A DNA stretch of 64,000 bases from Xiphophorus maculatus (Eukaryota; Chordata; Actinopteri; Cyprinodontiformes; Poeciliidae). Position 1 is the first letter of the stretch; each line of letters begins with the position of its first letter. The stretch spans positions 19,077,976-19,141,975 of the forward strand of contig NC_036456.1 of the NCBI RefSeq assembly GCF_002775205.1. The letters are read 5' to 3'. This document shows positions 22,601-34,753 of the stretch, piece by piece. The notes beneath the pieces were generated by a model that was not told the DNA's origin, searched no databases, and saw nothing but the letters and a program-made list of their open reading frames with translations. The position numbers and the translations under genes are program-made.

Positions 22601-25600
22601 GAATGGTTCAGTCAAAGTCGACACTTTAATTTACAATCTACATCAATACTTCAATATCATTATTCACATATGGTAAAGACGTACTGCTGTGTTATTGCGA
22701 CAAAAGACAGAATGTAAATGTATTTTTAAATAATCATAAATGTTATTTGCAGAAAAGAAAATTGAAAAATAATTTTCTTCCACTTTGCCTCCTCAAAAAT
22801 GCAATAAAAAAACTATGAATGCCTTTGCAAGACATTGAAAACTCAGATTAATAGACTTTATTTAAAAGTCAGTACATGTAATGTCTGAAAAAAATGCCTT
22901 TTTGTAAATATTCTTTTTTTGTGAATTTTAGGTTCAAATTCTATTTATTTTGGTGATTTTTTTTGTTGTGTGTGTGTTGGTCAGCACTTTGACTGCCCAG
23001 AACCCCCGTGAGAACCCTGCTGAGACACAGAGGGAGGTGGAGCAGAAGGTGGAGCGGCTGGCAGAGAACATCTTCAGACCGGATCTCCACCACAGACTGG
23101 AGGAGATGCTGCAGGAAGAGAGGGAGGGGAGGATCAGGCTGGAGCTGGAAAAGGAGAAACTCAGACAAGAGAAAGAGATGCTGGAGGAGCAGAGGAGGCA
23201 GGAGGAAGGTGACACTGAAAGCTCATCTAGTTTTCCATTAAATAAAATGTCTGACATTGCAAAATGAAAATTTAATTTAATTACATTCAGAGCTGTCTGT
23301 GCTGATGAGGGAGAAGAAAGAGCAACTGGAGAAAGAGGTTGACCGGTACAGAGAAAAGGTTTCTGCTCTTCAGGACAGGCTGGACTCCGTCACTAAGGTC
23401 AGAAATGAACAGACAATCCACAAATTTCTTCCTTCCTCTGAGTTTTCCTCCTGTAGTTTAATCTGTCACACATTTCCTCTCCTATCCAGGGGTTTGACAT
23501 GAGCGTTGAGGAGCTCAGCGAAACTCTTTTGCAGATCAAGGTTTGTTGTACTTTCTCCAGATACATAATGAAATCTAGCTCTTAAAATCTGGTAACAGGT
23601 TGTTTTTTTCCCCCCAACCGCAGGCCTTCAGGATGCAGCAGGAGAGCAGGGAGGCTCTGGGCTTCCTCGTGCCTGACGGCGGCGTGGACAATTCGTCCCG
23701 TGAGCTATTCAACATCCAGGCGTCGCATGCAGAGACGGTGCTGGAGCTGCAGAAAACCAGAAACCTGCTGCTGCTGGAGCACAAGATCACCAAAGACCTG
23801 CAGGTACATGCACACTGTTAAAAGCGCGCACACACAAAAGTGACTGAAAAATTTATAAATATATTTCCTCTCCAAGGAAGAGTTAAATATGATCAACCAG
23901 AAGGTGGAGAGAGAGAGGGAGGAGGCCAGGAGGAGGACGGTGGAGAAAGACAAACTTCTGTCAAAAAGAGTTCTGCAGATCAACACGCTACAAGGTAAGA
24001 CAGCGTTCACAGAAAACGTAATCTCAATCCACCTTAAGCTTTTATAAAAAAACTATTGTGAGTTTTGCTGAACATTTGCTCCTGTGGTGTTACTAAAACA
24101 AAATAAATGCATAGAGATATGTTCAAAATGCACCATTTTAAAATGTTTTTCTGGTTCCATGTGAATCTAAAGCCCAGTTGAAAGAGCTGGCCTACAGCCC
24201 CAGGAACTACAAGCGGACTATACCGGTACAGTACACCTGGCCGGCTGGAGATCAGGAGGTGGTTCAGCCCATAGAGGACGATCTCTGTTTCTCTCAGCTG
24301 AAATCTGGGGAGTCACTGTTGGAGATCCACCTTAAGGTAAAATCCTATGTGATCCTCTGAGCATTTTCTCAAAAAACATCATCCTACACTGACGGTTGCT
24401 TTTGCCCCACCAGACGGCCACCTTCACCCCGGCGGGGCTCCGCACCCTGAGCAGCCTCCACCCGGGGGCAGGCCAGCATGAAGACATTGTGACCTTCTGC
24501 ACCTACTGCCTGCTGGACTTCGAGATGCACTCCACCCCACTGGTGTCAGGGAGCCAGCCGAACTACGGCTTCACGTCCCGGTACGCACTGACGGTCCGGG
24601 ATCTGGGTCGCCTGGAAGGTCAGGGGTCGAGAGTGCAGCTGGAGCTCCACCAGGCGCTGGGAGGGGTCCGGTTTGTCACCCACGGTAGCGGCCACATGTC
24701 ACTCATGGGCGCCACGGAGAGGAGAGGAGAACGAATCTCTGGCAGCGCCAGCATCGCGGGTGGTTAACGATTTAGCAGCTGATGTTCTCTTCCCATCTCC
24801 TTTCATCTTCTGACTCTTAAACCTGTTTTTTTTGTTGTTTTTTTAAGGAAATGAGGGTGAAATAATCGGTGTTGTGGATTTCTGGGTGCGCCTTTTCCCT
24901 CCTGCTGAACCCGTCCACACTGGGACGGAGATCGGAGCGGAAAGGAGGACAGTGACACACAGGAGTCCGGGTCAGATCCCACTAGGCTGGCAAGATGGCA
25001 GCCAAGAGGTAAAATCAGGCATCTGATGTAACTTAAAAGAGATGCTCTTATTTTCAGAGTTGTTTCAGCAGCATAAACAGCCTGTTTAAAGTCACTTTGC
25101 AGCATCTCAACTGGACTTTGACTAGGCCACTCCAAAATCTTCCGCTATTTTGTTTTGTTGTTGTTTTCTTAGCCCTTCAGAGATCAACTTGGTGGTTCAC
25201 TGTCTTGTATTGAATCACCAACTCTGACCTTAACTGAGACTGCCACTCTTTCCTTAATAAATAAAACATATTATTTGAAGCTGTATTTTGTACTCTTACT
25301 TAGGTTATGTCTGTCTACAATTAAAATTTCTTTGAAATTGAAAACATAAAGTGTTTAAGTGAGGATTTTTAGGCCTTTTGCTCCTGAACTCTGATGATTT
25401 TTATTCCTTGATGTCTTCCACACCAGGAGCTGCATGACTATGGCGGTGGGATCCCCAATGAGCTGGTGGTGATGCTGGAACGCTGCGTCGGCCTCAACGC
25501 CCGCTGGCCGGGGCTCCTACCAGACGCCTACCTGACGTACCGGCTGTACGACCTGCCGCCTCACGTCTCTCAAACGGTTCAGTGCGCTGTCGATCCGGTG

Positions 25601-28600
25601 TTCAACGACGTCACCAGCTTCCCTCTGGCAGTAACAACTGATGTACTGCACTACCTCAGGTACGCTGGCTCTAAATCCGTAAACTGGTTCAGTTCTTTGA
25701 GAAAATAGCCGGTTTCTGTTTGCCAGGTCCAGCAGTTTGTGGGTGTATGTGTTTGATGACAGCGATGAGCAAATACCGCCAGCCTACCTGGCCAAGACGC
25801 CGATCCCACTGAGAGCTCTGGCGACAGGCAGAGAGATCAGAGGTGAGGCTGTGGGAAAATTAAAACTGCTTTGAGAATTATTACTGAAACCTGAATATAT
25901 ACATACATATATACATATGTACAGTACGTATTCCATGTTTATCCCTTGTTTTCTCAGGTGATTATGTTCTAAGAGATCCCGCTGGTGGACCTCGGGGAAT
26001 GGTCAGAGTCATGCTGAAGTGGAAGTATCCATTCCAGCCGCCGTTGGACGGACTTCGGGGTAGATGGGGGAGGGAAGTGGACGATCCTCATAGGGCGATG
26101 AGAAGCAGTCAGAGGGAAAAGAGGAGGAGCGAGGAAACATCACAGAGGCCGACGGCCAAGCAGAGAGTGAAGGTGATGTGATTTCTCTGATTGGGTCAAA
26201 ACTAATTCAAATGTTGCTCTGAAGAGTTGAACTTGTTTCTCTGTTTTTACAGACTCAGGATCTGAAGCCCAGAGAAACTAAAGCTGTGCAGAAAGAGGCA
26301 AAAGCTTGGGTAAGAAATCCAGCTGATTTAAAGTCCCGGTAAAGAGAAAGTATTTTATCTACCTTATGTATGATTGAATAAAAAATATCTGTTGTTATTG
26401 GTTCCAAAATTATTTACATCTCACATAAAGTGTTAAAAAACACACAGCATATTGTCACCTTCCTACAATAACGGCCTAAGTCATTTTGCTAATCATAATT
26501 TTGGCCAAAAAAAATCACCAACATTCGATTGACAGGGCCAGGCTGCTATTTCCCTCCTAAATTTCATGGAAAAGTCTAAAGAATAAATAGTTTTTGACAC
26601 AGATTTACCATTAAGGCTTTGTTTTTAACCAGTCAATATGCCAGAAATCTGCTCTCTGTTTCTGCACACAAGAGGTGGATATGAAACATAATTAAAATGT
26701 AGCAAAGACAACACTTTTTTGTTTTGCTTAAACAAATTACTTGTTTTACTTTACATGAATATATGCCTATTCAAGATATTTTCCTACTTACAGCCCCAGC
26801 CTCCACCTGTCAAACAGAAAACGTCACAGGATCTGCGATCAGAGCGAGTCATGTCTGTGAAACCGCCATCAGCAGACCGTAACAGACCCACCAAGAGGTC
26901 CGCTGAAGCGAGGTCGCCTCACTTAACCCCTGAACCAAGACTGACGACTCCGTCCTACAGGTAAGAGAAACATTTACTGTGTAAAAAAACACTTCTACTT
27001 ATTCTACAGACTCCTCTACAATTCACATAGATATGCAGGGATAAAAATGCCTCCCAGAACTAACTGCTACAAAACTGTTAACAGGTCTGTAAAAAAAAAC
27101 AAAAAAAACATTAATTGTTGCTGCTCTATGTGTGCAACGTTATTTTTTTAAACTTATAATGAGATAAAACACTGAAAGATGATGACTAAACTTATTTCCG
27201 TTTAAGATCTCCAGCTGGCTCTTCCTCCAGACGATCAGTTGCAACTCGATCGAGGGGAAGCTCTGCTACTGATGTAGGGATCCAGGTCAGCTCACTCACT
27301 CTCTGAAAGCAACATGCCGGTCTGTTCTTTCTATACTAAATTAGAAAGTCAGTGTAATCTACAAATAAATGGCACAAATTGTGAATATCCTGGATCATAG
27401 CCTTAACCTCCTGAGACCCTGCATCCTCATATGAGGACATTACATTTTTGTAAACACAGATGTAAATAATAACATTGATTGAATGGTCTTATCGTCACAC
27501 AGATAGACCCAATGTCCTCGTCTGAGGACATTGGGTTTTGAGAAAACCACTTATTGTAGAAAGCTGAAATTTCATTTTTAGGCCAATTGGGTCCTTATGA
27601 TCCCAAATGACAAGGAGAAATGTATATGCAAAAACAGACCCATTGTCCTCATATGAGGGCATTGGTTTTGACATAGTTCAAGAGCACATAGAAAGCTAAA
27701 ATTTAATTTCAACTAAAATTAGGTCATACTAATCCCAAATAGTAAGGAGACATAAAAAATGCACATCAAACAAAAGCCCGGGTCTCAGGAGGTTAAGTTT
27801 CAGCTTTTTGTTCCAGGATCTTCCCTCTGTGAGTCAAGTGTCTGAGTTTGAAGAAGAAGAGGAGGAAGAAGAGAAGAGTCCCAGTGGTAATTCTATTTTT
27901 ACTTTATATCATTTAAAGACTTATTCAACCATTTTATTAAATATGGGGGGGAAAAATTCGGCTTTTTCTGACTATCTTGGACTTCTAAATCTTCGTCTTT
28001 TTCTCCTGCAGAGGCCAGTGACAGCCCTGAATCCCCAGAATCCACTTCTTCACAGAGCGACATAATAATCATACCACCACAACGAAAAATGAAGACGGTA
28101 CGGAATAAATGGGACTGAAAAACAAACAAATTGTTGGAAAAGGGTTGAAATTGTGATAAGAACTGTGCAAAACTGTTAAGTCAATCAGGAATTCTTCTTA
28201 TTGTATTTCTGAAGAGCCAGAGTTTCTGGAAATATTTTAAAACGGGTCTTTATGAATATTTACATGGGATTTCTGACAGTCTGTCCCTGTTTTTGTGCTT
28301 AAGTGATTTTTGCTATAGTCGAATCTGTGAAAAATACCAAAGAGAACAATTTGATACTTGGAAAATAAAATTTTAGCTCGACTGAGGGGACACTCAAAGA
28401 GTTATTAGCTACATCTTTGAAGTCCTGTCAGATATTTACTGAATTTTATTTTGAATTTCTAAAAATACTAGCAAAAAATAAAACACTGATGCCATTTATT
28501 GTATTCTGTATTTCAAAATATTCCATGTTTAGACTCTTCAGACTTCAACTGACCTCTTTGTCTATCTTTCTTTATTTCCCATAAGTTACTACATAAAAAT

Positions 28601-30116
28601 AGGGTTTTCTTGCAGAATTGGCTTCGTTGGGAAGTGAGTGTGCATTTATTTGTGCTTTGTGCACCACCAGTTATGTCAAGATATGACTTATGAATATTGC
28701 AACTCATACTTGGCTCTAAAAACTATTGCTTAAAACCACTTCACAAGATTACAAGAAAGTCTGGCTTCTTAACATTAGCATTTAGAGAAATAATAGATGG
28801 GATTTAAAGATGCTGCTGTTTTCCAGGGAGACAAGCTAAGAGTCGAGATCCTGTCCCTGACGTTTGAGCCGTCGTCTCGCGTGGCGCTCGACCGCTCCGT
28901 GCAGCGCGTTTACGTGGAATACCGGCTCCTGGGCGTTGCCATGGAGACGACGGAAACACCCATGTCCCTCCGTAAACCTGTGGAAGGAGAGGAGATTCAC
29001 TACAACTTCACACGAGGTGCCTGAAGTTTGGTGTTTCTGTGTGTAAAACGTATTGAGGACAGAGATCACACTGACTGGTTTTTGTCTCTCCCAGTGATTT
29101 ATGTGGACAGCTCCCAGTCAGCTCCGCTCAGGCAGTATCTTTACACAATGCTGGAGGGGACAGACCCCAACCAGGGCAGGTGGGTGGCCTAGCGACTTGC
29201 ATCAGTTAATGAAAGTCATGTTATGTATAGGGTGTTTTTTTTGTAACTCTTCTTTTTTGAGATTAATTGCTTATGCACCAAACAACTACAGTAACTCTGA
29301 TGATACAAATTTGAATTTACTGAGGAGTTTCTCTAATCCAAACATCCAGATGTAATTATACTCTTTAATATTGTGTGCACCAACATCTTCTTACCAGAAC
29401 AGTGGTCCTTTTAATTAGTTGGTTTCATGACAAGAAACTCTCTGGAGCATAACCCGTTCATTTTTAAATGGACCACGTTCAAAAACCCTTGCAGAACATT
29501 AATGTTAGTTTACTTTATCTGTTTAAAATTTATTTTTTGGTGTGATTTTGATCGTTGTCCTATTGGACGTTTGTTTGTAACCGCAGGTTAAAGTTCACAG
29601 TGGTCAGTGAGCCGATGGACGATGAAGAGGAGTGTGTGGATGTTGGACATGCTTTCCTGGACCTACAGGAACTGCTGCTCACAGGAAACGATGTGATCGA
29701 ACAGCAGATTGACAGTAAGTGTTGTAGCTCTAAGTTAAATGTTACTGTATTAAAGTTTCACCTTTCTGTTAACTTTGTATGGTCCTACTGAGAGATGAGG
29801 CAAATGTTAATGCCTAATTTAGGTAGAGGTGTTCTACATTTTCTAAATAACATAACACCTTCAATATTTCTAATTTTTCTTTCACCTTTCTGCAGTTTTG
29901 AGTGTGGATGAAGACAGGGAGGTCATAGGGAATCTAAAAGTGTCCCTGGAGGCGGCAAAAGCACTGAATGGGATATACCAGGAGTTTCACCACAGAGGTA
30001 AAAGTAAGACAACAAGCAATGCAGAAGATTATGAAGAAGAGGAGGAGGAGGAAAAGAAAGAAGATCAGATTCAAGTAATAGATTTCGATGATGAAGATGA
30101 TAGTGTCTTCCACTGA
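19667..30116 (+). CDS. rpgrip1: RPGR-interacting protein 1, photoreceptor connecting-cilium scaffold
   Basis: Thirty exons join without a break (1352 residues; mammalian RPGRIP1 has about 1290): 19667-19754, 20214-20267, 20339-20459, 20737-20942, 21297-21399, 21485-21622, 21745-21850, 21952-21975, 22059-22205, 22270-22343, 22985-23208, 23291-23397, 23490-23540, 23624-23803, 23877-23994, 24173-24336, 24414-24759, 24848-25008, 25427-25659, 25727-25842, 25958-26172, 26253-26309, 26794-26960, 27207-27285, 27817-27886, 28012-28097, 28827-29016, 29095-29179, 29587-29714 and 29896-30116. The N-terminus (DETAGDLPVRDVG) is the RPGRIP1/RPGRIP1L signature. Coiled coil spans about 50-600; C2-type domains lie at about 620-790 (VTFCTYCLLDFEMHSTPL) and 810-965 (LWVYVFDDSDEQ). 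The C-terminal RPGR-binding domain is about 1145-1310 (TETPMSLRKP and LKFTVVSEP, closer to RPGRIP1 than RPGRIP1L). Family knowledge: it anchors RPGR and is needed for outer-segment formation. The C-terminus is an extended acidic tail. Exon 5 uses a weak donor (ATT|GTACAA). Confidence 0.93.
19906..20013. repeat. two adjacent perfect hairpins in rpgrip1 intron 1
   Basis: Hairpin 1 has arms 19906-19920 and 19930-19944 (CACAGATAAAGGTGT and its complement, 9-nt loop). Hairpin 2 has arms 19977-19991 and 19999-20013 (GATTGGTTTACGTTT and its complement, 7-nt loop). Both are perfect over 15 bp. Function unknown. They could be the ends of a miniature element or a structured intronic RNA. Confidence 0.8.
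25080..25240 (+). repeat. degenerate dispersed repeat in rpgrip1 intron 18
   Basis: Contains CATCTCAACTGGACTTTGAC followed by TAGGCCACTCCAAAATCTTC, a phrase I recognise from a widespread fish DNA-transposon-derived repeat. The borders are not visible, so it is an old fragment. Confidence 0.45.
27407..27792. mobile_element. miniature inverted-repeat element flanked by TTAA
   Basis: TTAA occurs at 27403-27406 and 27793-27796, directly outside inverted termini CCTCCTGAGACCC (left) and GGTCTCAGGAGG (right). TTAA duplications are typical of piggyBac-type elements. The 386-bp interior is non-coding and holds three short palindromes around CCTCATATGAGG. It sits in the rpgrip1 intron before exon 25. 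Confidence 0.75.
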
Positions 30117-30169
30117 GGAAAAATATTTGAAACTGTCTATATCACATTTAAAAATATGATAAACAACGA

Positions 30170-30175
30170 AATAAA
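30170..30175 (+). terminator. rpgrip1 polyadenylation signal
   Basis: AATAAA lies 54 bases after the stop codon of rpgrip1, the first such hexamer downstream. Confidence 0.6.
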
Positions 30176-30829
30176 AATATTACTTCAAGAAAAAAGGCTG
30201 TTTTTCATTTTATTTAAGGCTCTAATTGGTTTTTCTATTTAGTACCTGATGTCATCTTGATGTTTCTTTCACTCATTCTGTCATTGCGTGCACACAGTGG
30301 CAAATAAAGATGTCTTATCCTATTTTATGTTATTTAGATTTTAAATCTGCCAGGAGTCGAATTCATTTAACTTGACTACACTCAATATTTTACACACTTG
30401 ATTCTGATCACAACTTAATGCTCTAAAAGAAAGTCATAATTCAACATACACTGATGATGAAAACAAAATACGTCTCCATAATCTATAAAATGTAGATCAG
30501 GCGGAGGTAGTCAGGTGCTCCCTGACTTGATGTAAGAAAAACTTTTTGTTTCTAAAAAATAAATCTAATTTAAGTTTCAAATTATAAACCTTATTGTTTG
30601 TGTAGATACATTTCAAATAGTTTGAAAATAGAAAAAAAAACTCTGGTTGTTAGTTGCATTTGTGGACCCACAAAAAAAATGTGAGTGTAATAATTTGACA
30701 GCAGAATTTAACTTTTGGAAACCAGTTCATCTCAATACGTGTGACAGAGTTTTGTTAAGTTTATAAATTAGTATTTGACGCATATTTTCGATGAACTATC
30801 TCGGATGTAATTTTTGTTTATTTTGAAGT

Positions 30830-31176
30830 GATGCAGACGCTCGCTGTATGAGGAGAAATTTCCGACCGTCATTAAAGGCCTCATCCAATCAGCGTCACCT
30901 GCGTCTGTAGAACTAACGGCCACCAGGGTCGAACAATTATGCTAACTCTTTAAAAGCTGACTCGGCGATGTGGCTGTTTGGGTGTTTTGCGTTTTAAAAG
31001 TGGGCTTAAGCTCCAAAAAAAATTAGTTTTTCGTGGGTTTAAGGACTTAGAAGGGGAAAAAGTTTGGAAATAAATAGCTTTTTAGTTAACGGCTAACATT
31101 CAGAAAGTGTGGTCGGTCGTGAATTTAGGAAAGTGGTAGTTTTAAACCCAACTCAATTTGAAAATATTAAAACACA
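30830..31176 (+). promoter_or_regulatory. putative pced1 promoter and 5' UTR
   Basis: Contains an ATCCAATCAG CCAAT box followed by a CGTCACC half-CRE at about 30893-30910 and several CpGs, just upstream of the pced1 start codon. The transcription start is not determined. Confidence 0.45.
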
Positions 31177-34100
31177 ATGGTAAGTATATTTTTGCATCTT
31201 TACGTTTATATATAATATATATATATATAAAGTAATCTTTTAATTGCCAGAAAGAGACGGTGAACCACCAGCAGGCCCGCCTGCTCCTCCATAACAAGTT
31301 CGTCGTGGTGTTGGGAGACTCCAGTGAGCAACTCCTCCCTTGTTATATCTAAATATATTTTCCCCCCTTGTTTATTTTCTGTAATTTATTAAACGTATTT
31401 TCACTTAGTTCAGCGCTCTGTATACAAGGACCTTGTCGTACTGCTACAAAAGGACCGATACCTCACCTTAAGACAACTAAAGAGCAAGGTTAGCAACTTG
31501 TGGACATAATTTACAAAAATGGGAGATATTAAATGTGTACATCGCAAGATATTCATCTGCTAATAAATGAAACCTGATATTTCTGTGACGTCTTTTAAGT
31601 TATCAGCTCATTGGCTTTTCTCCTGTTAATTGTGACATTTTGTCCCTGCAGGGTGAGATGAGCTTCGAGCTGGACTGCTTGGTGGAAGGAGGCTGTCTGG
31701 ACCGAATGAACAATGGGACTGCGTACACAGAGGTCCGTCAGTATCAGTCTGACCACCACCTGATCCGCTTCTACTTCGTGACTCGCATCTTCTCCAGATA
31801 CATGCAGAGCATCATCGAGGACTTCCGTCAGGGCTTGAAACCAGACGTGGTCATTGTGAACTCTTGCGTTTGGGATATTTCAAGGTGGGTACAAGAAGTA
31901 CTAATATCATATAAAACACCAAGTTTAAATATTAGTACTAGAGATTCTCTAGTGCAGTAGGCCAAAAAGTTGGGGTCAAGAATATGTCTCATGGTGTAGC
32001 ATGAGGTCCGAAATGAACCTGAATGCAAGAAAAAAAAGCCAATAAGAAAGCATTTGCATTTTAGAAATGTAAAAGATAAAAGCAAAACTTGATTTAACTA
32101 AAAGCAAGGTGATTCCCAGTACATTGGCTGTTGGTGCTAAGTGTTTTCATTGCATCACTTTTTACCTTACTAAGCAAAACTGCTTGTATGCTCAACCAAC
32201 AGTCAGGGTCAGGTGCAGAGGCATAGAGGAATGCCTCTTGTATATTTATAATTATCATATTGATTATTATGCTTTTGATCCCAATCTTTGTGTTGTAATT
32301 GCTTAGGCCTGTTTTGTTGTTTGCATTATATTTATTTAGATACAATCCCAAATGGGTGGATGACTACAAGGCAAACCTTAAGCGGTTCTTTGGTGAGCTG
32401 AAGAGTTTCTTACCAGAGGAAACCTTATTTGTCTGGAATCTCACCATGCCATTAGGAGAAAGGATTAAAGGTGGCTTTCTGGTGCCTGAAGTGAGTTACT
32501 ATTAAGTGTAAAAAGACACAAATGTATTTTAATGCTGAATAAAGTGAACAGACTTATGTTTATCTTCTCACTTGGAATGGACATTAAGCTGTAAAATGTT
32601 ACAGGTTTACCATTCTGATATTATGGCAAAGTGACAGCAGAGATGTATTCTTTTTATGTCCTCATTTAATCAATATAAAATGTATGCAGCAATAACTCCC
32701 TCTTTGCAGCGCCATGCAGTCCCCATTGTCCAGTCTGTAAGTTTAGCTTTTTATCTTGATATTTTCTGCTGAAAGGAAAAGTGCATAATTTTTCTCTGAC
32801 CACAGATTGAGCACAAAGCTCCTCAGCTGCGTTACGACGTGATTGAAGCCAACTTCTATGGTGGGACTCTGGCCGACAACTATGAGATGGATGTGTTGGA
32901 CCTTCACTTTCAGTTCCGCTTCTCATTACAACATCGAACCAAAGACGGCGTCCACTGGAACGCCATCGCCCACCGCAGGATCACCGCTCTTCTGTTACGG
33001 CACATTGCACAAGCCTGGGGTGTGATGCTGACTGCTGATGGTGGGAGGAGTGGCTTCACAAACATGCACACATGCATCTTTTATTTAAGAATTAAAACAT
33101 GTATCTATGTTGTTTCTTCAGAAGTTCCTGATCAGAAGTCAATCTATGACTGTTCTACAAAATTTGCAGGTAAGACATGATGGTGATTCCTGTGGCTTAT
33201 TCAGATGGGAAAAGAAGGGAAATTAAAGATTTTACAGGCCTGGAAATCAATGGACTATGCAAAGTATGAACAAGTATTTTCAATACCAACTGGTATTGTA
33301 CAGATTCTCATGCAGGGAGTTCCTGGCTTCCATAGATTTTCTTTGTTTCTGTATTATTTTTTGGATTAGCACAGAGGAGATTAGTTCTTCAGAGATGAAT
33401 GTTAAAGGTTATCCTGGCATTTCCAAAAGAAAACTCTAAACTGCATACTTTAGAAAAGTTGAAGTGCACCTGCTGGAAGATGACATCTATCTTTAAAGAC
33501 CATATTTCTGTTTCTTTGGTGTTAAAACAAGAGAGAATCTTTAAATGAAGCTTCTGCACTTCCTTGTTCCACCTTAAGTAATTTTCTTTTATCTCTTTGT
33601 TTCACCCCTCTTTCCTGTCCAAACGGTTACCAAACAGCTGCTGTGACTTCAGACAGCTTTAGAGAGGAGTTCACCTCTGATTCTTTGTCTGGTGCCTTCT
33701 TGAGCTTTGAAGATAAGAGAGAGCCAATGCCACATCGGCACGAAAATGCAGAGAACTTCCGACCTGCCGTCCAGCCGCAGCAGCCCCGGCTACGCCGCAG
33801 ACCTCAGCAGAAATATTATGTACCGCCCAGACATGGTAAGTGTACGCACTGCTTAAGACTTGGTATTTAAAACCTCATTGTGTTTCTAGGTGAAGGTGCC
33901 ATTGACCATCTTTACGAGATGTCTGCATTGCCCATCCAGTACACTCGTGCAAATAATACGTTCTCCAATAATATGTTGTGTAATAAAATAGATAGAAGGA
34001 AAATGTTCAACTCATGAAGAAAGGGAAGTCATGACACAATCACCCAACAGAATAATTTAATTCACAAACATCAACTGGCAAATCCAGACCTGGAATTAGC

Positions 34101-34547
34101 ATTACAAGTTATTGAACAAAATAAGGCTATGGTCACAGCCTGAGGTGCCATTTTGTTTTCATTAGGTGTGATATCTTCATGTATTGGCAAGATGGGTTGT
34201 TAACTGACACTGGTGTATTTTGAGTTGCACCGTTAGAAATATTAACTTTAACATGTTGTGTTCAGTAGATGCAGACTTTAAAAAAAAATATTAATTCTGT
34301 ACCAAAACTAGTGCAAAATCAATCGTATAAATGTATCGGTTTAAAAAATATTGGGCCTAAAATTCAGTCTGAACATCTTACAGGTGTTGACAACGTGCCT
34401 CCCTCCTCCCACTTTGAGCCCTATGAAGATTACCACCAGCCCCCCAATCATCAGTTTGTGATGAGGAACCGTCACAGCAGACGCCACTATGCCCCCTACA
34501 CCCATCACAAACCAGATCACCCTCCTGCTCATGGATATCATTACTGA
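31177..34547 (+). CDS. pced1: PC-esterase domain-containing protein 1 (FAM113 family)
   Basis: Ten exons: 31177-31179 (ATG only), 31251-31323, 31409-31488, 31652-31884, 32340-32490, 32710-32736, 32806-33040, 33122-33169, 33638-33835 and 34384-34547 (403 residues). The fold is of the GDSL/SGNH acyl-esterase type: VVLGDS (S25) is the nucleophile block, NSCVWD lies in the middle, and DGVHW (D236, H239) is the catalytic Asp/His block, so the triad looks complete. The tail is rich in proline, arginine, histidine and tyrosine (RPAVQPQQPRLRRRP, then HHKPDHPPAHG). Family knowledge: PCED1A/B belong to the PC-esterase family related to Cas1p, which is thought to modify glycans; the human substrate is unknown. 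I cannot tell the A and B paralogues apart. The 27-nt exon at 32710 is inferred from splice sites and phase and is the least certain. Polyadenylation signal AATAAA is at 34748-34753. Confidence 0.9.
33890..34017 (+). other. possible alternative terminal exon of pced1
   Basis: A TTTCTAG acceptor ends at 33889, leaving only a 54-nt intron after the exon ending at 33835. The phase matches and gives EGAIDHLYEMSALPIQYTRA and 21 further residues before a TGA. It would replace the His/Pro-rich end. No donor is needed if it is terminal. Short introns of this size occur in fish, but chance is possible. Confidence 0.3.
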
Positions 34548-34753
34548 AATGGAGCTGTTCAAGTGCCGCTCATGTTTAAAGCATCGTTCTCTTCCGTAAA
34601 AACAGGCGTTTTGTAATTGTGTACACTGGGTTTTTAGTTTTTTCACTAAGAGCCAAACCTTTTAATATTTGCTTGTAAGTTTTTAGTTTTTGAGCTGTTT
34701 TTCCATTAAATATAATTTCAAGACTGCATTGTTAAAGTTTTTTAAGAAATAAA

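Noticed and set aside
19667..30116. Assignment as rpgrip1l instead of rpgrip1
   Set aside because: The C-terminal motifs (ETPMSLRKP, EEIHYNF, DPNQG) and the N-terminal SLAVDETAGDLPVRD fit RPGRIP1 better than RPGRIP1L as I remember them. A tree would settle it.
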